Origin: Chitinophaga filiformis
GTDB taxonomy: Bacteria > Bacteroidota > Bacteroidia > Chitinophagales > Chitinophagaceae
Direction: 5' to 3'
DNA: 64,000 nucleotides
Assembly: GCF_021646545.1 (NCBI RefSeq)
Contig: NZ_JAKIRP010000019.1
Location: 100,690-164,689, forward strand
The position numbers were made by a program, and so were the translations under genes. Of the stretch, positions 53,698-61,083 are shown one piece after another. The notes below the pieces were generated by a model that was given only the letters and a program-made list of their open reading frames with translations, did no database searches and was not told where the DNA came from. Numbering within the stretch: position 1 is the first letter of the stretch; each line of letters opens with the position of its first letter.

Positions 53698-54583
53698 GCA
53701 GCTGGTCTACTTCTTCCAGCAGGCCTTTGCCGGCTTCAAACCATTTGAAGTCTTTGTCTTTACGAAACCAGGTTAGCTGTCTTTTTGCGTACTGGCGGGT
53801 ATGCACAATGATCTGTTCTACGGCCTCGTCCCAGCTGATGTTACCATCCAGGTAATCAAACACCTCTTTATATCCCACGGTCTGCAGGGCGTTATGATTG
53901 CGGTAAGGCAATACGGCCCGTACTTCTTCCAGGAGGCCATCGGTCACCATCTGGTGTACACGACGGGCAATATTGGCGTGCAGTTGTTCTTTGGGAAGGG
54001 TAATAGCAGTTTTGATGATGTTAAAGTCCCGTTGTACGGTATTACCTGTACGGAAACTGGTAATAGACTGGCCGGTAGCATATAATACTTCCAGTGCCCT
54101 TATGAGGCGGTGTGGGTTCTGGATCTCTGCAATAGCATAAAAGGCGGGGTCTTTTTCCTGCACTTCCTGCTGGAGCCAGGCCAGCCCTTCCTTTTCATAG
54201 CGTTCCTGTATGGCGGCACGGACGGCTGCAGGAGCGGCTGGAATGTTATCAATACCTTCACAGAAAGCCTTAATATACAGTCCCGTACCTCCACACATCA
54301 CCACAACATCCCGGTCCTTCCATACTTCGGCAGCATAGTCTAAAGCCAGTCTTTCGTAAATGCCGGCATTGACCTCCTCCTTTATGGAATGGGAATCAAT
54401 AAAATAATGCGGAACAGTCAGCAGTTCCTGCTGACTGGGTTTTGCGGTACCTATACTTATTTCACGATAACACTGGCGGGAGTCTGCAGAGATAACGGCT
54501 GTATCAAAGTGTTGTGCCACTTCTATTGCTTTCGCCGTTTTGCCCGCCGCTGTGGGACCTGCGATGATAATAACGGTCTTCAC
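53687..54583 (-). CDS. miaA: tRNA dimethylallyltransferase
   Basis: A 298-residue enzyme that adds an isopentenyl group to A37 of tRNAs reading UNN codons. The P-loop is AGPTAAGKTAKAIEVA, followed by ISADSRQCYREISIGTAKPS, VPHYFIDSHSI, VVMCGGTGLYIKAFCEGID, and the tRNA-binding TVGYKEVFDYLDGN with RQYAKRQLTWFRKD. It begins with GTG, which overlaps the TAG stop of the upstream gene by one base (TAGTG), so translation is probably coupled. Its 3' end overlaps the convergent FadL-like gene by 11 bases. Confidence 0.95.
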   Translation of the reverse strand: MKTVIIIAGPTAAGKTAKAIEVAQHFDTAVISADSRQCYREISIGTAKPSQQELLTVPHYFIDSHSIKEEVNAGIYERLALDYAAEVWKDRDVVVMCGGTGLYIKAFCEGIDNIPAAPAAVRAAIQERYEKEGLAWLQQEVQEKDPAFYAIAEIQNPHRLIRALEVLYATGQSITSFRTGNTVQRDFNIIKTAITLPKEQLHANIARRVHQMVTDGLLEEVRAVLPYRNHNALQTVGYKEVFDYLDGNISWDEAVEQIIVHTRQYAKRQLTWFRKDKDFKWFEAGKGLLEEVDQLLKT

Positions 54584-55158
54584 TAATACATGTCTTCGTT
54601 GCTATTATCTTCACCTCCTTCGTCCTCTGCATCGGTTGTGTCCTCCTCTCCTTCTTCGCCAAAGCCATCTTCACTCATGCCTTCTTTATTGAGGTCATAT
54701 TTCTCTTCCATTTCCACCAGTTTGTCGCCTACAAGGCCTTTGGTGCCGTACTGGCTGGGGGCTAAGCCTTCTTTTCTTGTACAGAAAGGATATGCTACTT
54801 TGGAGTTTTCATCTTTTGACACACCGATCAGTTCCACGAGGAATGTCCAGTTCTTCGCATAGTCATAGAGGTAAATGAACTTCTGATTGGGGGTTTTTAC
54901 AGCTGCGGCAATAGGCGTGTCTTCCATTAACAGTGGTTCTACCTTACGTGGAGCGCCATCCTGTTCAAGGATGATCTCTCTGCCCCGTTGCCAGTTATCA
55001 TTGCTACGGAAAAAAGTCGCTTTATGTTTATTGTCAAATTCGAAAGACTGTAAAATAGTTTGATGAAATTGTAAAAATGTCTGGTCCGGTTTAATGGAAA
55101 TATCCCTGTACACACTTTCATCTTCTTCCCAGTAAACTCTGAATTTCAAAACAGGCAT
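54583..55158 (-). CDS. pRiA4b ORF-3-like (IS1096 TnpR-like passenger) domain protein
   Basis: A 191-residue protein. Residues 1-145 match the plasmid pRiA4b ORF-3-like fold: VLKFRVYWEEDESVYRDISI, TFLQFHQTILQSFEFDNKHKATFF, NQKFIYLYDYAKNWTFLVELIGV, and YPFCTRKEGLAPSQYG. The last 45 residues are almost entirely Glu/Asp/Gly. The family name comes from mobile elements, but this copy is in a house-keeping setting. Cellular role unknown. Its TAG overlaps the GTG of miaA, which ties its expression to tRNA modification. Confidence 0.8.
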   Translation of the reverse strand: MPVLKFRVYWEEDESVYRDISIKPDQTFLQFHQTILQSFEFDNKHKATFFRSNDNWQRGREIILEQDGAPRKVEPLLMEDTPIAAAVKTPNQKFIYLYDYAKNWTFLVELIGVSKDENSKVAYPFCTRKEGLAPSQYGTKGLVGDKLVEMEEKYDLNKEGMSEDGFGEEGEEDTTDAEDEGGEDNSNEDMY

Positions 55159-55279
55159 GACAATAAAGGATTTTATTAATAATCTGGTATTTCCAGGATC
55201 GGATCAGCAGGTACAAAGATCAGACCTGATCCTGAAAAAGGCAGCGTTAACATTAATTAACACTACTAAATTAACATTT

Positions 55280-56713
55280 TTATTTAACTGGTGTCAAATC
55301 CATCTCTTTGGCCTTTTCGAGCAGGAAGGCAAAGGCAGCTTCGTAGGTATTCGGAATTACCCCATCCAGGATAGCTTCGCGGATGGCATTTTTCAGGTCA
55401 CCCACTGCCCTGGAAGGCGAAAGGCCAAACGTTTCCATAATGATCTCGCCTGTAACGGGAGGTTGCCAGTTGCGGATACGGTCACTTTCCTCTACTTCTT
55501 TCAGGCGCTCGCGCACCAGTTCAAAGTTTTCCAGGTAGCGTTTTACTTTCACTTTGTTTTTGGAGGTGATGTCTGCTTCACAGAGCATCATCAGGCCATC
55601 AATATCATCACCTGCATCGAACAGTAAACGGCGTATAGCAGAGTCGGTTATGTTCTCTTTGGTAAGGCTGATGGGGCGGAGATGCAGTTCCACCAGTTTC
55701 TTCACCAGCCGCATATTCTCGTGCAGCGGCAGTTTCAGTTTGGTAAAGATACGGGGTACCATCTTCCCTCCCACCGCATCATGGCCGTGGAAGGTCCAGC
55801 CATGTCCCTGTTCAAAACGTTTGGTGGCAGGCTTGCCGATGTCGTGCAGCAAAGCAGCCCAGCGCAGCCAAAGGTCTTTGGTATGGCGGGAGATATTATC
55901 CACCACCTGCAAGGTATGATAGAAATTGTCTTTGTGCCCTTTTCCTTCCACCATTTCCACGCCGACCAGGTCTACCATCTGCGGCAGTATTATCTTCATA
56001 ATACCGGCTTTATAGAGCAGGTCGAGGCCTACGGAAGGTACGGGCGACAACATGATCTTATTGAATTCGTCTGTAATCCGCTCCTGCGAGATGATCTTAA
56101 TGCGGTCTGCATTTTCTCTGATGCCTCTGAAGGCTTCATCGGAGATGGTGAACTGCAGTTGCGACGCAAAGCGTATGGCCCGCATCATCCGCAGGGGATC
56201 GTCGATAAAAGTCTGTGCAGGCTCCAGTGGCGTTCTGATGATCTTTGCCTCCAGATCCGCAATACCGCCAAAGGGATCTACCAGGCTGCCATAGTCCGCC
56301 TCATTGAGGCTGATAGCCAGTGCGTTGATGGTAAAGTCGCGGCGCAGCTGGTCATCTTTCAGGGTACCGGGTTCCACATCGGGGTTCCGGGAGTCGTGAC
56401 GATAGCTTTCTTTTCTGGCGCCGACGAACTCGATTTCCAGGTCATTCCATTTGACCTGTGCAGTACCATAGGTTTTGAAGAAGCTAACCTTCGCATTATC
56501 AAAATATTCGGCCACCTTATGGGCCAGGGCGATACCGTCCCCCACGCATACGACGTCCATATCTTTGGTACGTCTGTTCAGTATTTTATCGCGCACAAAG
56601 CCGCCGATCAGGTAGCAGGGCGTACCCAGTTCATGGGCCGCTAACGCTATCTGTTCCAACACTTTTCGTTCCTGTAAAGTACAGGGAATATCTATAGGCT
56701 TTCTGCTGATCAT
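55280..56713 (-). CDS. cca: CCA tRNA nucleotidyltransferase (HD-domain form)
   Basis: About 477 residues from ATG at 56713 (MISRKPIDIPCTLQERK). An in-frame TTG at 56731 was rejected because it overlaps the -7 box. The polymerase-beta-type head has CYLIGGFVRDKILNRRTKDMDVVCVG (metal-binding Asp-x-Asp), then DDQLRRDFTINALAI and DDPLRMMRAIRFASQL. The HD domain is at about 255-345 (RWAALLHDIGKPATKRF, GHDAVGG). It builds or repairs the 3' CCA of tRNAs. That fits the tRNA-Leu at 60733, which has no encoded CCA. It follows tsaC on the same strand. Confidence 0.93.
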   Translation of the reverse strand: MISRKPIDIPCTLQERKVLEQIALAAHELGTPCYLIGGFVRDKILNRRTKDMDVVCVGDGIALAHKVAEYFDNAKVSFFKTYGTAQVKWNDLEIEFVGARKESYRHDSRNPDVEPGTLKDDQLRRDFTINALAISLNEADYGSLVDPFGGIADLEAKIIRTPLEPAQTFIDDPLRMMRAIRFASQLQFTISDEAFRGIRENADRIKIISQERITDEFNKIMLSPVPSVGLDLLYKAGIMKIILPQMVDLVGVEMVEGKGHKDNFYHTLQVVDNISRHTKDLWLRWAALLHDIGKPATKRFEQGHGWTFHGHDAVGGKMVPRIFTKLKLPLHENMRLVKKLVELHLRPISLTKENITDSAIRRLLFDAGDDIDGLMMLCEADITSKNKVKVKRYLENFELVRERLKEVEESDRIRNWQPPVTGEIIMETFGLSPSRAVGDLKNAIREAILDGVIPNTYEAAFAFLLEKAKEMDLTPVK

Positions 56714-56728
56714 AAATGAATAAAACGG

Positions 56729-56736
56729 CAAAAGTA
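56729..56736 (-). promoter_or_regulatory. -7 promoter box of cca
   Basis: The minus strand reads TACTTTTG, matching TAnnTTTG, 15 bases before ATG 56713. No TTG at the -33 spacing. It may give cca its own promoter inside the tsaC-cca junction. Confidence 0.45.
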
Positions 56737-56742
56737 AGTTTT

Positions 56743-57312
56743 TTATCTGATCACCTGCATACTGCCATCTTTCAGTAGCTTAATGATCCGTGAGGGCGCT
56801 GCCGGGGTCGTATCGTCCTGCCGGTAGTTAACAACATAATCCACCCCTTGTTTTATAACCTCGTCCACATCCCTGAATGAAGCCGGCGAAGGCTGTCCGC
56901 TGATATTCGCGGAAGTGGACACCAGTGGTTTACGCAGGCGCTTGATCAGGTGCCGGCAGAAGGTATCCTGTACGATCCTGATAGCAACCGTACCATCGCT
57001 GTTGATCACGTTAGGAGCAAGGTCAAGCGCCCCTTCATAGATGATGGTGGTAGGCCGGTCAAACCCGGCGATAATATCAGCAATATCAGGAGGGGTATGT
57101 GCTACATATTTCAGCAGGTCACGCACCTCTGCGAGGAGGATGACCAGGCTCTTTGCCTCTGGCCGTTGTTTCAGGGTAAATACTTTACTAACGGCGGCTT
57201 CGTCGGTCGCGTCGCAGCCGATACCCCAGATCGTGTCTGTAGGATAGAGGATCAGTCCCCCGCTACGTAATACCTGCAGGGATGCCGTTACATCATTTTC
57301 AAAATCCATCAT
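56743..57312 (-). CDS. tsaC: L-threonylcarbamoyladenylate synthase (TsaC/Sua5/YciO family)
   Basis: A 189-residue protein with the YrdC fold: LRSGGLILYPTDTIWGIGCDATDEAAV, VFTLKQRPEAKSLVILLAEV, DRPTTIIYEG, and KPLVSTSANISGQPSP. It makes threonylcarbamoyl-AMP from Thr, bicarbonate and ATP for t6A37 of ANN-reading tRNAs. It has no Sua5 C-terminal domain. It starts 3 bases after the glycosyltransferase stop and is followed by cca, so three minus-strand genes appear co-transcribed. Confidence 0.92.
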   Translation of the reverse strand: MMDFENDVTASLQVLRSGGLILYPTDTIWGIGCDATDEAAVSKVFTLKQRPEAKSLVILLAEVRDLLKYVAHTPPDIADIIAGFDRPTTIIYEGALDLAPNVINSDGTVAIRIVQDTFCRHLIKRLRKPLVSTSANISGQPSPASFRDVDEVIKQGVDYVVNYRQDDTTPAAPSRIIKLLKDGSMQVIR

Positions 57313-57315
57313 AAT

Positions 57316-58446
57316 TTATAAACTTTCGTAGACCTTCATCACGGCCGCAGCGCACTTTTGCCGGCTGAACAATTGTGCGTGTGTCCATCCTTTTGTTCTC
57401 ATTTCTTCTGCGAATGATTTTTCGTTCAGTACTCTTCTCATCGCATCTGCAATAGTAGCCGGCTGCAGTGGATTGACATACAAGGCAGCGTCACCGCCTG
57501 TTTCCCCGAAACAGGAACCAGCGGATGTGATCACCGGCGTACGGCTCCACAGCGCTTCGAGGATGGGGATACCGAAGCCCTCAAAGATAGAGGGATATAA
57601 TAAAGCTTCCGCACCCTGGTATAATACCGGCACATCTTCCGTCGCAATTCTGCCCTTTTCATTCAGCCAGACGATCCGGTCAGACAGGTCATGTTTTTGG
57701 GCAAAAGCCTTTACCTTATCCTTGTAACTACTGCCTCCTCCCAATACCACCAGGGGAATGTCTATCTCTCCTTTCAGCTGCAGCATGGCCTGCAGTATTC
57801 CCAGCAGGTTCTTTCTTTCAATAATGGATCCGACATACAAAAAATAGGATGCCGGCAGTCCGTACTGTTCCTTCATCTGCGCGATACGTGCTTTCTCGTG
57901 CGTAACCGCGAAGGATTCATCACAGCTTTGATACACTACTTCTATTTTTTCTGCCGGGGTTTTATAGTATTGAATGATATCCTGTTTGGTCTGTTCGCTG
58001 ATGGCGATCACTTTATCTGCATACTGGCAGGCGTATTTCGCCTTTCGCCGGTAGGTCTGTACGTCAATGAGATTGTATTGCGCAGGGTAACGTTCAAAGA
58101 TAAGATCATGCATGGTTACCACGCTCTTCACACCACTTTTGTGAATGCCGAACGGAATTTCATGGCTGAGCCCATGGTAGATATCGATGCCTTTGGCCAC
58201 CAGTTCCCGTACTACATATTTGCTTCTCCAGGCGCTGCGGAACCAGCGGTGCAGGCGTTTTTCCGGCAATACTGGCTGCATGTTCGCATACGCCTCCGTA
58301 GCGTACATGCTGGTTAGCTTAGGCGCATAGAGATAATAATTGTGCTCGGGATAATACGTTGCCAGTGAGCTAATCAGCGTCCGGCTGTAATTTCCCAGGC
58401 CTGTATTATTCTCGTAGGCTCGTTTTGCGTCAAAAGCGATATTCAT
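57316..58446 (-). CDS. GT4-family glycosyltransferase
   Basis: A 376-residue GT-B glycosyltransferase. Donor-domain signatures are FLYVGSIIERKNLLGILQAM, VVLGGGSSYKDKVKAFAQKH, LYQGAEALLYPSIFEGFGIP (the E-x7-E site) and PILEALWSRTPVITSAGSCFGETGGDAALY. The N-terminal half has GLGNYSRTLISSL and HGLSHEIPF. Members transfer an activated sugar to a lipid or polysaccharide; donor and acceptor are unknown. First gene of the tsaC-cca unit. A promoter with TTG, 19-base spacer and TACCTTTA lies upstream (58466-58495), back to back with that of dapD. Confidence 0.9.
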   Translation of the reverse strand: MNIAFDAKRAYENNTGLGNYSRTLISSLATYYPEHNYYLYAPKLTSMYATEAYANMQPVLPEKRLHRWFRSAWRSKYVVRELVAKGIDIYHGLSHEIPFGIHKSGVKSVVTMHDLIFERYPAQYNLIDVQTYRRKAKYACQYADKVIAISEQTKQDIIQYYKTPAEKIEVVYQSCDESFAVTHEKARIAQMKEQYGLPASYFLYVGSIIERKNLLGILQAMLQLKGEIDIPLVVLGGGSSYKDKVKAFAQKHDLSDRIVWLNEKGRIATEDVPVLYQGAEALLYPSIFEGFGIPILEALWSRTPVITSAGSCFGETGGDAALYVNPLQPATIADAMRRVLNEKSFAEEMRTKGWTHAQLFSRQKCAAAVMKVYESL

Positions 58447-58465
58447 AGCATGATTTAAAGGGCTG

Positions 58466-58495
58466 TAAAGGTAAGGAATCGCTCCCAGCTTGCAA
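58466..58495 (-). promoter_or_regulatory. Promoter of the glycosyltransferase-tsaC-cca operon
   Basis: Minus strand: -33 TTG (58495-58493), 19-base spacer, -7 TACCTTTA (58473-58466), one change from TAnnTTTG. The -33 box is half of a TTGCAA palindrome whose other half is the -33 TTG of dapD. Confidence 0.6.
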
Positions 58496-58521
58496 CTACT
58501 AACAGGTTTTCCTTATGTTTG
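58490..58521 (+). promoter_or_regulatory. Promoter of dapD
   Basis: TTG at 58490-58492, 21-base spacer, exact -7 TATGTTTG at 58514-58521, ATG 17 bases later at 58538. Overlaps the divergent glycosyltransferase promoter. Confidence 0.65.
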
Positions 58522-58537
58522 TAAAAAATTTTCAACG

Positions 58538-59350
58538 ATGGAGCTAAAAGAACTAATAAAAGCGGCCTGGGAGAATCGCACTTTATTGCAGGAATCACAG
58601 TACAGTGATGCTGTAAAATGTGTGATCGAAGCTGTAGACAAAGGCAAAAGCAGAGTAGCAGAACCTACAGAGAACGGATGGGTAGTAAACGAATGGGTAA
58701 AACAGGCCATTTTAATGTACTTCTCTATTCAGCCAATGGAAACCATTGACCTCGGACCATTCGAGTTCTATGATAAAATGAAGCTGAAGTCCCGCTACAA
58801 AGACCTGGGTGTACGTGTTGTACCTCATGCTATTGCCCGTTACGGCGCTTTTATTGGTAAAGGAGCTATCCTGATGCCATCTTACGTAAACATCGGCGCT
58901 TATGTTGACGAGGGCACCATGGTGGATACCTGGGCTACCGTAGGCTCCTGCGCGCAGATCGGTAAAAATGTTCACCTGAGTGGTGGCGTTGGTATCGGTG
59001 GTGTACTGGAACCACTGCAGGCTGGTCCTGTGATCATTGAAGATGGTTGCTTCGTCGGCTCCCGCTGCATCGTGGTGGAGGGCGTGATCGTGGAAAAAGA
59101 GGCGGTACTGGGCGCTAACGTGGTACTGACCAAGAGCACCAAGATCATCGACGTAACCGGAGCGGAACCAGTTGAATACAAAGGCCGTGTACCAGCACGC
59201 AGCGTGGTAATTCCTGGTAGCTATACCAAGAAATTCCCTGCCGGCGAATACCAGGTACCTTGTGCACTGATCATCGGTCAGCGTAAAGCATCTACCGACC
59301 TGAAAACCAGTCTGAACGACACGCTGAGAGAATTCAACGTGGCTGTATAA
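58538..59350 (+). CDS. dapD: Tetrahydrodipicolinate N-succinyltransferase
   Basis: About 270 residues from ATG at 58538 (MELKELIKAAWENRTLL). An upstream in-frame TTG at 58490 was rejected because it is inside the promoter. The left-handed beta-helix is built of hexapeptide repeats (GAFIGKGAILMPSYVNIGAYV, GTMVDTWATVGSCAQIGKNV, GGVGIGGVLEPLQAGPVIIED, CIVVEGVIVEKEAVLGANVV). It adds succinyl to tetrahydrodipicolinate in lysine and diaminopimelate synthesis. Monocistronic, with strong terminator. Confidence 0.96.
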   Translation: MELKELIKAAWENRTLLQESQYSDAVKCVIEAVDKGKSRVAEPTENGWVVNEWVKQAILMYFSIQPMETIDLGPFEFYDKMKLKSRYKDLGVRVVPHAIARYGAFIGKGAILMPSYVNIGAYVDEGTMVDTWATVGSCAQIGKNVHLSGGVGIGGVLEPLQAGPVIIEDGCFVGSRCIVVEGVIVEKEAVLGANVVLTKSTKIIDVTGAEPVEYKGRVPARSVVIPGSYTKKFPAGEYQVPCALIIGQRKASTDLKTSLNDTLREFNVAV

Positions 59351-59375
59351 GGGCTGTCTGACATACATTTTTCCG

Positions 59376-59407
59376 AGCCGCTTCCCTTCCGGGAGCGGCT
59401 TTTTTTT
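59376..59407 (+). terminator. Terminator of dapD
   Basis: AGCCGCT-T-CCC (59376-59386) pairs with GGGAGCGGCT (59391-59400) with one bulged T and a TTCC loop, followed by T7. GC-rich and strong. Confidence 0.9.
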
Positions 59408-59518
59408 GTTGCCTGTAAGGAATTTTTTGCTTCCGGCTGTCTTATTACTGTAGCAGATCGAAAACCCGCGTTTCCACAAAATTTCACGTAAACCCTTCAC
59501 TCATAAAAACTGAAAAAC

Positions 59519-60661
59519 ATGAAAATTCCACCGATTATGGCATTGCTGTTTGCACTTGCTATGGCCAGCTGCGGCAAAAAAGACGCTGAAAAACTATCCC
59601 CTGCTGATGCGACTAAGAGTCTCGTTACTATTAGTGCCGCTCAACCCACCCGCTCCGAGGCCTTGCTGGCGATGCAGTGTTACAACAACGCGTTTTACAA
59701 CCAGTATGGGACTTATGGTCCGTCTTTCAAGGCATATTACTACTCAGATGTGACCCGTACGGGCAGGATGGATTTCTGGCGACAGGCGGAGGCTATTGAG
59801 ACGCTGATAGATGCTTATACGGCTAATAATGATGCGGACCTCCGGAACAAAATGGTTTATCTGTACAATGGTATGCGGGATGCGTACGGGCTCTTATGGA
59901 CATCCAATATCTACAATGACGACGTGATCTGGGGTGCATTGATGTGTATCCGTGCTTTTCAGATCACTAATGATGGTGGGATGAAAGACATGGCGAAGAA
60001 CAACTTTGACATGGTTTGGAACCGGGCCTGGGATGCGAATCTGGGTGGAGGTCTTTGGTGGACGACTGCCAACAACACTAAAAACGCCTGTGTGAATGCA
60101 CCTGCAGCTATATGTGCGATGTATCTGTACCAGGCTACGGGTGATGTTGGCTACCGGGATAAGGCTAAGATGATTATCGACTGGATGGTGAGTAAGCTGT
60201 ATGTTTCCGGCTCCGGGGAAGTGAAAGGGGCGATGAATTCCGCCGGGGTTATTACAGAAGGCGCCCGTACGTATACTCAAGGCACATTCATCGGTGCTTG
60301 TAGTATGTTACACAGCTCCTACCCTTCCGGTAATTACAGATCAATGGCCGCTAAAGCAATGGACTACACGAAGGCAAATATGTGTAATGCCCAGGGGCTC
60401 CTGCCGGATGAATATGATTGTGATGACTGCCAGGGGTTCAAAGCCATCTTTGCGCGTTGGGCTTGTAAGTTCGTCCGGGATCATGGTCTGCAAAGTACCT
60501 ATGCCGCGTGGCTGAATTACAATGCTGCTGAGGCCTGGACTTACCGCAACTCCAATGGTCTGATGTGGGGCCAGTGGTGGCGCCGGACACCGGATAACTA
60601 CGTGAATTCTTTTGAGACGACTTGTGGGGTGGCGATGATGAATGGGGTGTGGTTGTTTTAG
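59519..60661 (+). CDS. GH76-family lipoprotein glycosidase (alpha-1,6-mannanase-like)
   Basis: A 380-residue lipoprotein (lipobox ALAMASC, Cys19). The (alpha/alpha)6 barrel shows FYNQYGTYGPSFKAYYYSDV, FWRQAEAIETLIDAY, and the catalytic Asp pair in IYNDDVIWGALMCIRAF. GGGLWWTT, NAPAAICAMYLYQATGD and TYTQGTFIGACSML follow. These motifs are typical of GH76 endo-alpha-1,6-mannanases that act on yeast mannan. It is displayed on the outer surface or periplasm. It has no SusC/SusD partner beside it, and the next gene is a tRNA. Confidence 0.88.
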   Translation: MKIPPIMALLFALAMASCGKKDAEKLSPADATKSLVTISAAQPTRSEALLAMQCYNNAFYNQYGTYGPSFKAYYYSDVTRTGRMDFWRQAEAIETLIDAYTANNDADLRNKMVYLYNGMRDAYGLLWTSNIYNDDVIWGALMCIRAFQITNDGGMKDMAKNNFDMVWNRAWDANLGGGLWWTTANNTKNACVNAPAAICAMYLYQATGDVGYRDKAKMIIDWMVSKLYVSGSGEVKGAMNSAGVITEGARTYTQGTFIGACSMLHSSYPSGNYRSMAAKAMDYTKANMCNAQGLLPDEYDCDDCQGFKAIFARWACKFVRDHGLQSTYAAWLNYNAAEAWTYRNSNGLMWGQWWRRTPDNYVNSFETTCGVAMMNGVWLF

Positions 60662-60677
60662 AAATTTGAAAGAAAAA

Positions 60678-60708
60678 TTTGGAAGTTTGAGAGAAATGTC
60701 TACCTTTG
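60678..60708 (+). promoter_or_regulatory. Promoter of the tRNA-Leu gene
   Basis: -33 TTTG (60678-60681), a 19-base spacer, and an exact -7 TACCTTTG (60701-60708), 24 bases before the tRNA. This is the cleanest Bacteroidota promoter in the window. Confidence 0.8.
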
Positions 60709-60732
60709 CAATCCCTTAACACGGAATCAGTT

Positions 60733-60816
60733 GCCCAGATGGCGAAATTGGTAGACGCACTGTGTTCAGGTCGCAGCGCTCGCAAGGGTGTGCTGGTTCG
60801 AATCCAGTTCTGGGCA
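60733..60816 (+). tRNA. tRNA-Leu (anticodon CAG)
   Basis: GCCCAGA (60733-60739) pairs with TCTGGGC (60809-60815), and A60816 is the discriminator. The D-arm is GGCGAAATTGGTAGACGC. The anticodon stem CTGTG/CGCAG holds the loop TTCAGGT, giving anticodon CAG. A long variable arm marks a class-II tRNA. The T-arm is CTGG-TTCGAAT-CCAG. The next bases are CGCA, so CCA is not encoded and must be added by Cca (encoded at 55280-56713). The island downstream has a different base composition, so this may be an integration boundary; no duplicated tRNA end was found in the window. Confidence 0.97.
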
Positions 60817-60823
60817 CGCAGGC

Positions 60824-60856
60824 AAAACGCCGGAGAAATGATCTCCGGCGTTTTTT
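60824..60856 (+). terminator. Terminator of the tRNA-Leu gene
   Basis: AACGCCGGAGA (60826-60836) pairs with TCTCCGGCGTT (60842-60852) around a 5-base loop, flanked by A and T runs. Strong intrinsic terminator. Confidence 0.92.
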
Positions 60857-61004
60857 GATTTTCTGAGCCCGATCCGACCATGATTCTGGATGAAACGTGA
60901 TACCTTGCAAGTACTCGCTTGTACCACATATTAAGACATTTAATTCATATGTTCATTGATGCAACTACTTCCGTTCTGTTACGTTTCCACATGCAAAAAT
61001 GAGT

Positions 61005-61012
61005 TAAATTTG
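61005..61012 (+). promoter_or_regulatory. Possible -7 box of the STAS/GHKL operon
   Basis: TAAATTTG matches TAnnTTTG, 71 bases before ATG 61084. There is no TTG at -33. The leader of about 65 bases is AT-rich. Confidence 0.35.
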
Positions 61013-61083
61013 TCACCCAACTAGTCTTTTACTTAGGTGAGCGTAACAAACCAATTGTAAGTATAAAAATTATTAATAATCCC

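Noticed and set aside
54583..55158. Mobile-element gene because of the pRiA4b/IS1096 family name
   Set aside because: No terminal repeats or transposase are near, and the gene is coupled to miaA.
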